Assembly: GCF_012935325.2 (NCBI RefSeq)
Contig: NZ_JABBYG020000003.1
Span: forward strand, 1-64,000
From: Paenibacillus sp. PL91
GTDB lineage: Bacteria; Bacillota; Bacilli; Paenibacillales; Paenibacillaceae
DNA length: 64,000 nt
Reading direction: 5' to 3'
A program made the position numbers and the translations under genes. Positions 1 through 8,129 of this stretch are shown in pieces (position 1 is the stretch's first letter; the number at the start of each line of letters is the position of its first letter). The notes beneath the pieces are model-generated. The model was not told the origin of the DNA and ran no database searches. It worked only from the letters and a program-made list of their open reading frames with translations.

Positions 1-218
1 CGCAGCCAGCCGTGCTCTTCATTCGAAACGGTGACCATCTCGCGATTCTTCAAAGCACCCACGATCGACGATTTAAGCGAAGGCTCGCTGCGGACATTCA
101 ATGAGTCGGTGTATACCTTGGCTGTATAACTACCGCTTGCTTCCGCCCGGTTTGGTATATAACCGGAGATACTAATCAACCCACAGATCAAAATTTTCAG
201 GTATACAATTTTTTTCAT
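1..218 (-). CDS. SH3b-domain secreted protein, N-terminal part (runs off window)
   Basis: The first 72 residues of a minus-strand gene are visible, starting at an ATG at 218 behind an AAAGAGA ribosome site. The start MKKIVYLKILICGLISISGY is a signal peptide, and it is followed by a bacterial SH3 motif (AKVYTDSLNVRSEPSLKS, then SIVGALKNREMVTV and EEHGWL). SH3b domains usually bind cell-wall peptides and are joined to peptidase, amidase or S-layer modules. The C-terminal partner that would fix the function lies outside the window, so only a wall-targeted, secreted role can be stated. Confidence 0.75.
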   Translation of the reverse strand, partial: MKKIVYLKILICGLISISGYIPNRAEASGSYTAKVYTDSLNVRSEPSLKSSIVGALKNREMVTVSNEEHGWL

Positions 219-392
219 ACAAGTCTCTTTTAGTATTCTTAGGCTATGTAGATCTACTATTATACCAGCAATTACTAGATTCATGCAGACCTATATATGC
301 AAAATTCCGCCCGTATTCTCCAGCGCCGCAAAAAATTAGAGTCATACCATACAACAACGTGATAGTAGGTTTCGGGCTCGCGTTTGAACAAA

Positions 393-433
393 AAAAGACC
401 TCGGTTCTCAAATAAGAACTTAAGGTCTCTTTT
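393..433. terminator. Bidirectional hairpin terminator
   Basis: AAAAGACCT and AGGTCTCTTTT form the outer stem, and GTTCT and AGAAC form an inner one. A and T runs flank both sides, so it can end transcripts from either strand. It sits just after the stop of the minus-strand surface-protein fragment. Confidence 0.7.
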
Positions 434-438
434 CATAT

Positions 439-1458
439 TCAATGTGTGAGATGAGTTTTAGTAATATCCCAAATACTATCTTTTATCTGTACTTTAACGG
501 TTGTTGTCTTTTCAACACCATTTGAGTAATAAGAAGTAAAGAGGAAATTATAATAGCCGTCTGGCAGGGAATTAAAGTTTTTTCGCCACATCGACCCCTT
601 AAAGATAATGCTTCCAGATGGGCTATTACTGAGATCGATAGTTATACCTTGACCTACTAAACCTACTGTTACCTTATCCGCCTTGACTAATGAAGATCCA
701 GTATCTGTTACATTTGCAGAAAGAACAAATTCTTCACCTGCCCAGAACATATCTGACGGGCGTGTGGCAGTCGGATTGGCTTTATTAAACTCTAATCGGT
801 TTTCCTCCCATTTTGTTGTATGACTGACCCATCCTGTAATTCCAAGTGGACGAACTTGAATTACCTTCGTAACCGTTATCGGTTCAGCGATCTCGTCACT
901 TACTACCATTTTTGCTATCCAGTTGCCCACCTCAGACATTCTAATCGATGGACCATTAACTGGATATGGTTTGTTCATATTGTAGCTGTAATTTTTCTTA
1001 ACACCTGAGGGACTTGTTAATTCATAAGTTACTACAAGTATATTGCCATCTTCATCATTAACATCTGTTTTAAATTGGACCATATCCCCTTCATAGACCG
1101 GTTTAGGTGACCAATCAAAGTCTCCCGTCGGTGGGCGGTTAGTAACGAAATGGATATACGCATAATGGCCTTCATTCCCTGCAACGTCATAATCCAAAAC
1201 AGTTACCCGATATTTTTGCCCGCTAATTAAGCCTTCAACGCGATATGAATGTTTAGTGAGTGCAAGCGGTACGCTGTATTCTGCCGATCCATCCTTATTT
1301 AAGTCAATGTTTGTCACGCTGCCGTCTTCATTTACCTTTTGTAAGTAGAAGATTCGCGTAGCATGGCCAGAAGACGGATCCGCATCACTAAAGGCATTGA
1401 AGCTCACCGTAACCGCTGTTGGCTTATTGAATCCCGCTGTCTCGAGCCGATTGGACAA
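439..1458 (-). pseudogene. C-terminal fragment of a large surface protein (FN3/PKD-like)
   Basis: This 339-codon frame has no signal peptide, although its content is plainly extracellular. It opens inside a fibronectin-III-like domain (about residues 10-105, with ITVL..DxAGNEG-type strands), then a PKD-like segment (RPPTGDFDWSPKPVYEGD, about 108-205), then a beta-rich C-terminal module seen in long Paenibacillus surface proteins. The only available start is a TTG with no good ribosome site, and it lies inside the end of another gene. I infer that it is the 3' end of a much longer gene fused by deletion to the gene upstream. It is probably not expressed as a working secreted protein. Confidence 0.65.
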
Positions 1459-1636
1459 TTAGTGCTATTACCTCTTTTTGTTCTTTCGTCAATTCACTCA
1501 AGACTCTATTGATCTTTTCATTCTCTTCCGTTTTCGGCCAGCCATTGCCCGTTATCCAACGAGGATACACACTTGGGCGGAGTTCTACCAGATCATCTAT
1601 GAATTCCTTATATAGTTCTAATGCTTGCTCCTCCAT
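1424..1636 (-). pseudogene. Truncated small cytosolic protein (DUF6547-like N-terminus)
   Basis: An ATG behind a GGGGGT ribosome site opens a 70-residue protein with YKEFIDDLVELRPSVYPRWI, NGWPKTEENEKIN and LTKEQKEVIALIVQSARDSG. This resembles the first two thirds of a roughly 100-residue uncharacterised family (DUF6547-like, from memory). Homologues continue past the ARDSGI motif. Here the frame stops two codons later and overlaps the surface-protein fragment in another frame, which marks a deletion junction. The start region looks intact, so a short product may still be made. The function is unknown. Confidence 0.5.
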
Positions 1637-1690
1637 CTGTTGACCCCCAATTTATCTTTCTGACCTGACAGCTTTGTTTCAACTAAAGAT

Positions 1691-1716
1691 TCAACTAACG
1701 TGTTCCGTTAACGTAA
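1691..1716 (+). repeat. Dispersed element, tail box copy
   Basis: CAACTAACGTGTTCCGTTAA is a close copy of the tail box of the intergenic repeat family found throughout the window (see 14911-15008 for a full copy). No hairpin is obvious next to it here. Confidence 0.5.
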
Positions 1717-1743
1717 CGCTAAGCTATGATTTTTTAAGCACTA

Positions 1744-1775
1744 TTGACTTTCACACTAGTGTCAACCTTTAGAAT
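1744..1775 (+). promoter_or_regulatory. MerR-type promoter of the SDR gene
   Basis: TTGACT and TAGAAT are separated by 20 bases instead of the usual 17. The spacer contains the perfect palindrome ACACTAGTGT at 1753-1762. An over-long spacer with an internal dyad is the classic layout of MerR-family targets, where the regulator untwists DNA to allow polymerase binding. A MerR gene lies at the end of the same cluster (3770-4153), which makes it the likely regulator. Confidence 0.6.
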
Positions 1776-1819
1776 GAGCTAAGTAAGGATTAATTCGAAT
1801 CCATCAAGGAGGAAAACGC

Positions 1820-2578
1820 ATGAAAAAGTATATAGCTAAGAAAGCCGTCATTACGGGCGGTACGCATGGCATAGGGCTGGCAACTGCAAAAGCCTTATTG
1901 GAGGAAGGCGCGGAAGTGATTATCACAGGACGCAATGCAAGGAACGTAGAAGAGGCGCAACGGGAGCTTGGGAATCGAGCGCACGTCGTTCAGTCCGACG
2001 TGTCGAGTTTGAAGGACATTCAAGATTTAGGAAATATTGTGCAGGAACGATTCAGCCAGATCGATTTTGTGCACGTTAACGCAGGGATCGCGCTGCTTGA
2101 ACCGTATCATGAGGTAACAGAAGAGTCTTATGACAAAACATTTATGGTTAATACGAAGGGGGCCTTCTTCACCGTGCAGCGCCTGGCTCCGCTGATTCGA
2201 GATGGAGGTTCCATCGTGTTTACATCATCCATTGCGGATGAAGGAGGCTCTCTCGGCATGAGCGTATATGGAGCCTCTAAGGCAGCGCTACGTTCATTTG
2301 CATCTGGATTTGCGGCCGAACTGCTGCCGAAAGGCATACGCGTGAACGTTGTAAGCCCCGGATTTATCAAAACACCGACTATGGGAGTCGCCGGCTTATC
2401 CGAGACGGAGCGCACCGCCTTCGAGGTTATGGGAGATGCGGTTACACCCATGAAGCGTCATGGCTCCTCCGATGAGGTTGCCAAAGCAGTCCTATTCCTT
2501 GCCTTCGACGCCACATTCACCACAGGCATCAAGTTAGCCGTTGATGGAGGTCTGGGACAAGGTATTGTATCCCCTTAA
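1820..2578 (+). CDS. SDR family NAD(P)-dependent oxidoreductase
   Basis: This is a classical short-chain dehydrogenase of 252 residues behind an AAGGAGG ribosome site. The cofactor motif TGGTHGIG is at residues 12-19, the VNAG motif at 86-89, the catalytic serine in FTSS at about 136-137, and YxxxK at Y150-K154. The C-terminus ([15 protein letters not shown]) is typical of 3-oxoacyl-reductase-like members. The glycine-rich loop followed by GRNA suggests NADPH preference. The substrate cannot be read from sequence. It is followed by an imine-reductase-like gene and a convergent MerR regulator, and its promoter looks MerR-controlled, so it may belong to a response to toxic carbonyls or similar small molecules. 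Confidence 0.9.
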   Translation: MKKYIAKKAVITGGTHGIGLATAKALLEEGAEVIITGRNARNVEEAQRELGNRAHVVQSDVSSLKDIQDLGNIVQERFSQIDFVHVNAGIALLEPYHEVTEESYDKTFMVNTKGAFFTVQRLAPLIRDGGSIVFTSSIADEGGSLGMSVYGASKAALRSFASGFAAELLPKGIRVNVVSPGFIKTPTMGVAGLSETERTAFEVMGDAVTPMKRHGSSDEVAKAVLFLAFDATFTTGIKLAVDGGLGQGIVSP

Positions 2579-2683
2579 ATAGTTCAAAAGCATTTCAATG
2601 CAAAACTCATCATCATCTGAAAGTCATACTTTAGAATTAGGTTTTAAATTACATTAAACCTAGAAATACAAGGAGGAGATAAT

Positions 2684-3607
2684 ATGAAAGATACATCATT
2701 TAGAGATGCTGTGATGACGGGCGAGGACCGTTCACCTGTAACGGTTATCGGCTTAGGCAATATGGGTTTGGCACTGGCCGACACGTTCCTGAAGGGTGGC
2801 CACCCGACAACCGTCTGGAACCGTTCTGCCAACAAGGCCGATGACCTTGTCACGAAGGGTGCGGCCCGTGCGACCTCGATCGCTGAAGCGATTTCAGCGA
2901 GCGCCGTGGTCGTCGTTTGCTTGTCTACCTACGAGGTCATGCACAGGCTCCTCGCTCCCTTGGGCCACGAACTCTCCGATCGAGTCATCATTAACCTCAC
3001 CACCGGAACACCGGAGGAAGCCCGCAAGACAGCGAAGTGGGCAGCCGAGTGTGGCTCCGATTATCTCGATGGAGCGATCATGGCTATTCCTCAGATGATC
3101 GGGTTGCCTGAAGCCCTCATCTTCTATGGCGGTCCGAAGGCTCTCTTTGAAGCCCATGAGCCGATGCTGAAACTCCTGGGAGGCAGTACCACCTATCTCA
3201 GTGAGGACCATGGCGAACCGTTGCTATACGACTTGGCGTTGCTTACCATGCTTTATGGAGCATGGTACAGTTATCTCCACGCACATGCCTTGCTGAGCAG
3301 GGCATGCATCTCAGCGACAAAGATCCTGCCGTACGTAACCAACTGGCTCAATTACGTGATTGTACCGAGTCTTACCGACCCCAACGCTGCACGTGCGCTT
3401 GATGAAAGTATATACGCGACCGATGTTTCCAACCTCACTATCAACAAGCAAGGGCTGGACAACATCGTCCGCTCTAGTAAGGAACTGGGTATCTCTGTCG
3501 ACTGGCTGACGCCTATCCAGGCTCTTGCCACCCTGAAGGTTGCGGAAGGCTACGGTGCCGATGGCTTCGAGCGTATTTTTGAGGCGATCAAAAAGCCATT
3601 AGCATGA
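2684..3607 (+). CDS. Imine reductase-like NAD(P)-dependent oxidoreductase
   Basis: This 307-residue protein belongs to the beta-hydroxyacid dehydrogenase/imine reductase superfamily. The N-terminal Rossmann domain carries GLGNMG (residues 23-28) and the WNRSANKA motif (45-52), which in imine reductases selects NADPH. The helical C-terminal half has EPLLYDLALL, where D183 lies at the position of the catalytic Asp of R-type imine reductases. The family reduces cyclic imines to amines; the natural substrate is usually unknown. It starts behind GGAGGAGAT, about 105 bases after the SDR gene, probably in the same transcript, and a terminator hairpin follows at 3728. Confidence 0.8.
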   Translation: MKDTSFRDAVMTGEDRSPVTVIGLGNMGLALADTFLKGGHPTTVWNRSANKADDLVTKGAARATSIAEAISASAVVVVCLSTYEVMHRLLAPLGHELSDRVIINLTTGTPEEARKTAKWAAECGSDYLDGAIMAIPQMIGLPEALIFYGGPKALFEAHEPMLKLLGGSTTYLSEDHGEPLLYDLALLTMLYGAWYSYLHAHALLSRACISATKILPYVTNWLNYVIVPSLTDPNAARALDESIYATDVSNLTINKQGLDNIVRSSKELGISVDWLTPIQALATLKVAEGYGADGFERIFEAIKKPLA

Positions 3608-3727
3608 AGTGTTCGTCACGGCATCGACGTCAGCGTCTGAATGGGTCAAAGCCGTTGCCTGACCGAATTGCGAACGAAAACGACTGCGTAAACAGCTTCT
3701 AAAGAACAGCGAAAATTATCTATTGGA

Positions 3728-3760
3728 GGTCCCAGGCCTTTATTCAGACTGGGACTTTCC
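3728..3760 (+). terminator. Rho-independent terminator
   Basis: GTCCCAG (3729-3735) pairs with CTGGGAC (3749-3755) and is followed by TTTCCCTT. It lies between the imine-reductase-like gene and the convergent MerR gene. Confidence 0.65.
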
Positions 3761-3769
3761 CTTATGTCG

Positions 3770-4153
3770 TTATCTCAACAAGGAAAAATCTTTCAATCTT
3801 CCTTTTTCCTTCGTTTGTATTATCTGATTTTCCAACCGATTCTTTACAACTGCTAATGCATTAATTTGTCTATTGATTTGATCCAATTTCTCTTGATAAG
3901 TTTCCAGCATTTCTTCGCAAAATTCGTATTCACTAGGACCATTATCCTCGCATTTCAATATTTCCTCAATTTGCTCGGTTGTTAGTCCCAAACCCAAGTA
4001 GAGTTGGATGGTTCTAATGCGTTTAACAGCAGAATAATCAAATTCCCGGTAATCATTTTCCAAGCGAACCGCAGTAACTATTTTTTTCTTTTCATAATGT
4101 CTGATGGATCGGGTACTAACACCTGTTATTCTAGATAATTCACTTATTTTCAA
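3770..4153 (-). CDS. MerR family transcriptional regulator
   Basis: The protein has 127 residues and starts at TTG behind AAGGAGG. The winged-helix DNA-binding domain is at residues 1-70 (ISELSRITGVSTRSIRHYEK and the FDYSAVKRI motif), followed by a dimerisation coiled coil (about 82-117). The short C-terminus has no metal-binding cysteine cluster of the MerR or CueR kind, so an organic or stress ligand is more likely. It converges on the SDR/imine-reductase pair, and the SDR promoter at 1744-1775 has the stretched spacer that MerR proteins act on. A palindrome at 4179-4191 in front of its own gene could serve autoregulation. Confidence 0.9.
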   Translation of the reverse strand: MKISELSRITGVSTRSIRHYEKKKIVTAVRLENDYREFDYSAVKRIRTIQLYLGLGLTTEQIEEILKCEDNGPSEYEFCEEMLETYQEKLDQINRQINALAVVKNRLENQIIQTKEKGRLKDFSLLR

Positions 4154-4178
4154 TTAAATGGCCTCCTTTTTTATCAAA

Positions 4179-4191
4179 CCTTAATTTAAGG
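4179..4191. promoter_or_regulatory. Palindrome upstream of merR-like gene
   Basis: CCTTAATTTAAGG is a perfect 13-base palindrome about 25 bases upstream of the MerR start. It may be an autoregulatory operator; there is no other evidence. Confidence 0.35.
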
Positions 4192-4318
4192 GATAACCGT
4201 ATGGCAAGGAACAAACGTTTTACAGTCGTTCGGCTATACTGCTAATGAAAAAAAAGAGGCACTGCCATATGTAGAAAGACCTCCGGAATCAAGATATATT
4301 GTACCGTACTATGGATAA
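4190..4318 (+). other. Open frame remnant without a start codon
   Basis: About 42 codons read GITVWQGTNVLQ and end in ERPPESRYIVPYYG before a stop. No usable start or ribosome site is present. It could be the 3' end of a lost gene. It is not recognised and may be chance. Confidence 0.2.
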
Positions 4319-4340
4319 GTCAGGAAGATGGATTATTGCG

Positions 4341-4430
4341 TTAAACTGCCCGTTAGCTCAACGAGGCTGCCGTTTCATGTCGGCAGCCTCGTCCTATTGT
4401 TTGTTTAGGTATAGTTCGTTAGCTTAATGG
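4341..4430 (+). repeat. Dispersed box-hairpin-box element
   Basis: The head box AAACTGCCCGTTAGCTCAAC is followed by a perfect 12-base stem (ACGAGGCTGCCG with CGGCAGCCTCGT, 4361-4392) and a tail box TATAGTTCGTTAGCTTAATG (4410-4429). It lies beyond the 3' end of the UppP operon. Confidence 0.65.
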
Positions 4431-4563
4431 CGAATCATTAGTCTACATCTTTATTTTCCTTCAACACTTACTGTCAAAGCAAAACAGATACCAGTTGATC
4501 TAACTTGCAACTGTTTAGTGATGATATGATGAAAATCGACTTGCCATCCGATTATCATCCATA

Positions 4564-5364
4564 TTACATTAAAAAGAAGTAAAATACCGCTGCGAGTGCG
4601 AAACGATAAATCGCAAACCATTCCAGCTTAAGCCGCTTGATTATATTCAAAAAAGTAACGACGGCAATCATAGCCACGATAAAGGCCGTAACAAACCCGA
4701 CTAAAAACAGCGTCAAATTGCTTGACGTCAATAACTCGCGGCTGTCATACATGTCCAGCATCGTCGCGCCGAGCATGACCGGAACCGATATCATAAACGT
4801 GAAATCCGCAGCGGCTTTCTGGCTCGTGCCGAGCAACATTCCGCCAGCTATCGTCGATCCCGACCTTGAAAAACCCGGCCATAAGGCGAGGCATTGGAAC
4901 AATCCGATTCCAAACGCCTGTTTGTAGGTAATGTCGTCCGTTTGCTCGGCTGTCACCTTCCGTTTTGCCCGCGCGCCAATGATCAGGAGAATCCCTCCCA
5001 GAATCAAGCCAATTAGTACAGGTGCCGGCCCGAACAATTCCTGTTTAATGGTATCCTTGAAAATCAGGTAAACGATAAGGGCAGGAACCATGGCGATTAT
5101 CAAATGAACGGCGTTTAATTTCCCCGCTGCGGAAAAGTTGAAAGTCAGCAGGCCTTTCAGCATATCCAAATACCTTTTCCAATAAAGCACGAATACCGCC
5201 ATGACGGCACCGAGCTGAATGACAATCTTGAACGTGGTAGCCGCATCTCCTTCGAAACCCATCAAATGGCCTGCCAAAATCAAATGCCCTGTAGAAGATA
5301 CGGGCAGAAACTCGGTCAACCCTTCAATAATACCCAATATAATCGCGCTTATGAAATCATTCAT
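4564..5364 (-). CDS. uppP: Undecaprenyl-diphosphatase
   Basis: This is a BacA/UppP membrane phosphatase of 266 residues, the normal length, that recycles undecaprenyl pyrophosphate to the lipid carrier of wall synthesis. Both signature regions are present: EGLTEFLPVSSTGH with E14 and E18 (residues 14-27) and PGFSRSGST (163-171, with the essential arginine at 167). There are about eight hydrophobic segments. The start ATG shares one base with the stop of the ABC permease (TAATG), so the two are translationally coupled. As the last gene of an RR-HK-ABC operon it matches BcrD-type phosphatases of bacitracin-resistance cassettes, where it lowers the pool of the bacitracin target. Confidence 0.95.
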   Translation of the reverse strand: MNDFISAIILGIIEGLTEFLPVSSTGHLILAGHLMGFEGDAATTFKIVIQLGAVMAVFVLYWKRYLDMLKGLLTFNFSAAGKLNAVHLIIAMVPALIVYLIFKDTIKQELFGPAPVLIGLILGGILLIIGARAKRKVTAEQTDDITYKQAFGIGLFQCLALWPGFSRSGSTIAGGMLLGTSQKAAADFTFMISVPVMLGATMLDMYDSRELLTSSNLTLFLVGFVTAFIVAMIAVVTFLNIIKRLKLEWFAIYRFALAAVFYFFLM

Positions 5365-6101
5365 TAATGAACGTCCGCCTTTCTAAAGTAGAGAAGTGCC
5401 GCGATGAAACAACCAATTGCTGGCACAGCGATCGAAACGTATGAGTATGACGCGGGATACTTCGGCAGGAGCGTTCCATTCACAATATCGAATGCCGCTG
5501 TCCACGGAATCAACCCTTTGTACTCGGAGTTTCCGCCCATTACATTGATCAAAGTAATCACAATAGTCAAAATAATCGCCGGCACATAATTTTTCAATAG
5601 GAGTGTAATCAGAATAACAGGCGTGGAAAGAACAAACAGAAACGAGCCCGCAACGGTGAATTGCGTGAATGACTGCAGAAGCAAGGACAACGTCAAGCCA
5701 TCAAACTGTCCGAGCATGCCCAGCAGCAGTGTCAATCCCCACGCCACGATCGTAAGCGCAATTATCCACATAAACAGAAGCAGCATCTTGCTGACCAGTA
5801 TGCCGGTGCGGGAAACCGGGATAGTAAGCAAATTTTTCAACGTATCCTCCGCGTATTCACGACTAAAAAGATATGCTGCCGCCACACCGTAGAGTGGAAC
5901 GCCTATCAGTACCGTCGTATATAAGTTGGTATCAAAAAATAGTTCGGCAAACAGAATCTGCTCCGTCGGCTCATTGCTATGAACATGGATATAAGTCGAA
6001 ACTACGACTAGGAACGGAGCAACCAAGGCACCGATAAACGTTAATAAAAACATTTTAGAGCGTTTAAGCTTCAAAATCTCCGTATAGACCAGATCACCCA
6101 A
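5364..6101 (-). CDS. ABC-2 type permease (BcrB-like)
   Basis: The 245-residue membrane protein has six predicted hydrophobic segments, an amphipathic N-terminus (EILKLKRSKMFL) and the Y(L)FSREYAEDTLKNLL motif typical of BcrB and lantibiotic-immunity permeases. I place the start at TTG 6101, eight bases after GGGAGG; a TTG at 6119 would overlap the ATPase further and lacks spacing. It would pair with the ATPase encoded just upstream to move bacitracin-like peptides or lipid-bound drug from the membrane. It has about half the length of BceB and lacks the large extracellular domain, so it is BcrB type and not BceB type. Confidence 0.85.
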   Translation of the reverse strand: MGDLVYTEILKLKRSKMFLLTFIGALVAPFLVVVSTYIHVHSNEPTEQILFAELFFDTNLYTTVLIGVPLYGVAAAYLFSREYAEDTLKNLLTIPVSRTGILVSKMLLLFMWIIALTIVAWGLTLLLGMLGQFDGLTLSLLLQSFTQFTVAGSFLFVLSTPVILITLLLKNYVPAIILTIVITLINVMGGNSEYKGLIPWTAAFDIVNGTLLPKYPASYSYVSIAVPAIGCFIAALLYFRKADVH

Positions 6102-7047
6102 TGCTTCCGCCTCCCACAAGCTGAGTAAAATAATCTTCTAATCTGTCCTCACTGACAGCAATCCTTGAAACTTCGATGTCATGCTGAACAAATGCTTTAT
6201 TGATTTGACCCTGCTCTCCAAAATGCGAATAAATCCGGATTTGCCCTTGCTCACGAACCTCATAATCAATGACGTTAAAATGATTCTCAAGGATCATGGC
6301 GGCTTTATTGTCGCTTGACACTTGAAACTCCACATATTTGCGATTAATTTGGCGAAGCTTGTCAAATGCGATTTCCTCCAGCAATTCGCCTTTATGAATA
6401 ATGCCCACACGATCCGCAAGCTGCTCGATTTCCGATAAAATGTGGCTCGATAAAAAAATGGTGATTCCGCGTTCCTCTGCCAATGCTTTAATCAGTTTGC
6501 GCATCTCCTTGATCCCGATTGGATCAAGCCCGTTGGTAGGCTCGTCCAGGATAAGTAGCTCTGGATAGTGAAGGAGCGCTCTCGCAATGCCAAGACGCTG
6601 CTTCATCCCGAGCGAATATTTTCCTACCACCTTCCTTTTTTCATCCTGCAGTCCGACCATCTCTAGCGTTTCCGCAACCGCATTTCGTTTATGGAGTCCC
6701 ATTATTTTGGCATTAATCAACAAATTCTCCGCCGCAGTCAGATTTTCGTAAAAGCCCGGCACTTCAACAATCGACCCGATTCTGCGCAAAATATCTTTTT
6801 GACGGTGCGCAAGGTTTTCGCCGAATATGTCGATTTGGCCATCGGTAGGTTTGATTAGTCCCATCAGCATGCGGATGGTCGTTGTCTTGCCGGCGCCGTT
6901 CCGTCCCAGAAAACCGTATATTTCGCCCTGATTGACCGTCATGTTTACACTGTCGACCACAATCGACTTACCGTAAGCCTTTTTCAGGTTTGTGGTTCTA
7001 ATAATAACGCTAATCGTGAAACACCTCCTTCGTAAGCATGTCATCAT
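6094..7047 (-). CDS. ABC transporter ATP-binding protein (BcrA-like)
   Basis: All nucleotide-binding motifs are present: Walker A GRNGAGKTT, signature SLGMKQRLGIARAL, Walker B LLILDEPTNGLDP and the switch histidine in FLSSHIL. A C-terminal extension of about 90 residues is typical of BcrA and related antibiotic ATPases. The conserved body begins at VIIRTTNLKKAYG. The ATG at 7047 adds an odd arginine-rich leader. A very strong ribosome site, AAGGAGGTG, lies inside that leader and points to a start at about 7014, where only ATT is available; a TATAAT box at 7048-7053 would also place the ATG upstream of the transcript start. Its 3' end overlaps the permease gene. Confidence 0.9.
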   Translation of the reverse strand: MMTCLRRRCFTISVIIRTTNLKKAYGKSIVVDSVNMTVNQGEIYGFLGRNGAGKTTTIRMLMGLIKPTDGQIDIFGENLAHRQKDILRRIGSIVEVPGFYENLTAAENLLINAKIMGLHKRNAVAETLEMVGLQDEKRKVVGKYSLGMKQRLGIARALLHYPELLILDEPTNGLDPIGIKEMRKLIKALAEERGITIFLSSHILSEIEQLADRVGIIHKGELLEEIAFDKLRQINRKYVEFQVSSDNKAAMILENHFNVIDYEVREQGQIRIYSHFGEQGQINKAFVQHDIEVSRIAVSEDRLEDYFTQLVGGGSIG

Positions 7048-7073
7048 TATAGACAGACGATTTTAACAGCTTC

Positions 7074-8129
7074 TTATCTATTTTTTAATTGTTTCTTAAT
7101 TTTTACGCCGTCTTTCGGCAGAAACAAGCCGAAAGACGTTTTCTCCCACGGCATACTTTGGACAGCAATCCCTCCGCCTTCTCTTTCCGCTAGCGACCTA
7201 GCTATAGCTAGTCCGAGACCGCTTCCGCCGCTTTCCGAGCTTCTCGCTTTATCACTTCTATAACTTCTTTCAAATATGTGCGCAAGCTCCTCTTCTGGTA
7301 TCCCCGGCCCCCGATCCCAAATGTTCAATTGGTACTCATCGTCCATTTCTAGCAAGTCTACCCCCAGCACTTTCCCTTCTTTTCCGTACTGTACAGCATT
7401 TTTTACAATATTTCCGATAGTTCTCATCAGTCCCATCCGGTCTACCCGCACAGGGTATTTCACATCCGGAATATGTGTTTCTAAGGAGATCCCTTGCTTT
7501 TTCAGCTCCGGTAGAAACTCAATCAACAGTTCCCTGGTCAGCTCGGCCAAATCGATAGCTTCCTCTTTGCGAGGCATCTCATCGGCATCGAGCTTCGCCA
7601 TCATAAAAATCTCATCAATCATTTCCTTGAGCGCGGAAGCTTTTATCGACAGAATCGCGATATACTCCTGTTTTTCCTTTTCGGAAGCGGCAATGCCGTC
7701 TTTCAGGGCGTCCACATAGCCAATAATGGAAGTGAGAGGCGTTCGAATATCGTGTGAAATGCTGGACAACAGGCTAACTCTAGCCGACTGCGATTTGACT
7801 GATTCGATTTTAACTTGTTCCAGCTGATCGATGATTTCATTGATCGAAAAAACAACCTCATTCCAAATCGGATCTTCTTTCGCAAATAATCGGGTCTTGA
7901 AATTGCCGCCAGCCGCTCGTTTTAACTGCGCGGACATGTGCGCCAATTTCATGCGGAAACGCAACACCATAGCCAAAGTAATGCCCGTAACTACAATAAA
8001 TACAGCGAATAAAATCCACTGAGGAATAACCGGCCCGTTGCGATTCGTAATCGTGATAGCAATCCCAACGATGATGACCAATTGAACGGCAAGAAGCGCG
8101 GTGAGCTTATTAAGATTCATCTTTTTCAC
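7074..8129 (-). CDS. Intramembrane-sensing histidine kinase
   Basis: The kinase has 351 residues. Two transmembrane helices (about 9-28 and 37-57) are separated by only eight residues or so, so there is no extracellular sensor domain; this marks intramembrane-sensing kinases that respond to cell-envelope stress, usually with an ABC transporter. A HAMP-like linker follows, then the H-box SSISHDIRTPLTS (H126), the N-box IGNIVKNAVQY, and the ATP lid motifs DRGPGIP and GGSGLGLAIA. Its start overlaps the end of the response regulator gene. With the ABC pair and UppP downstream it probably senses bacitracin-type stress. Confidence 0.9.
   Translation of the reverse strand: MKKMNLNKLTALLAVQLVIIVGIAITITNRNGPVIPQWILFAVFIVVTGITLAMVLRFRMKLAHMSAQLKRAAGGNFKTRLFAKEDPIWNEVVFSINEIIDQLEQVKIESVKSQSARVSLLSSISHDIRTPLTSIIGYVDALKDGIAASEKEKQEYIAILSIKASALKEMIDEIFMMAKLDADEMPRKEEAIDLAELTRELLIEFLPELKKQGISLETHIPDVKYPVRVDRMGLMRTIGNIVKNAVQYGKEGKVLGVDLLEMDDEYQLNIWDRGPGIPEEELAHIFERSYRSDKARSSESGGSGLGLAIARSLAEREGGGIAVQSMPWEKTSFGLFLPKDGVKIKKQLKNR

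Noticed and set aside
820..1008. Plus-strand open frame across the surface-protein fragment
   Set aside because: It is the complement of a convincing minus-strand protein, has no ribosome site and no protein-like pattern.
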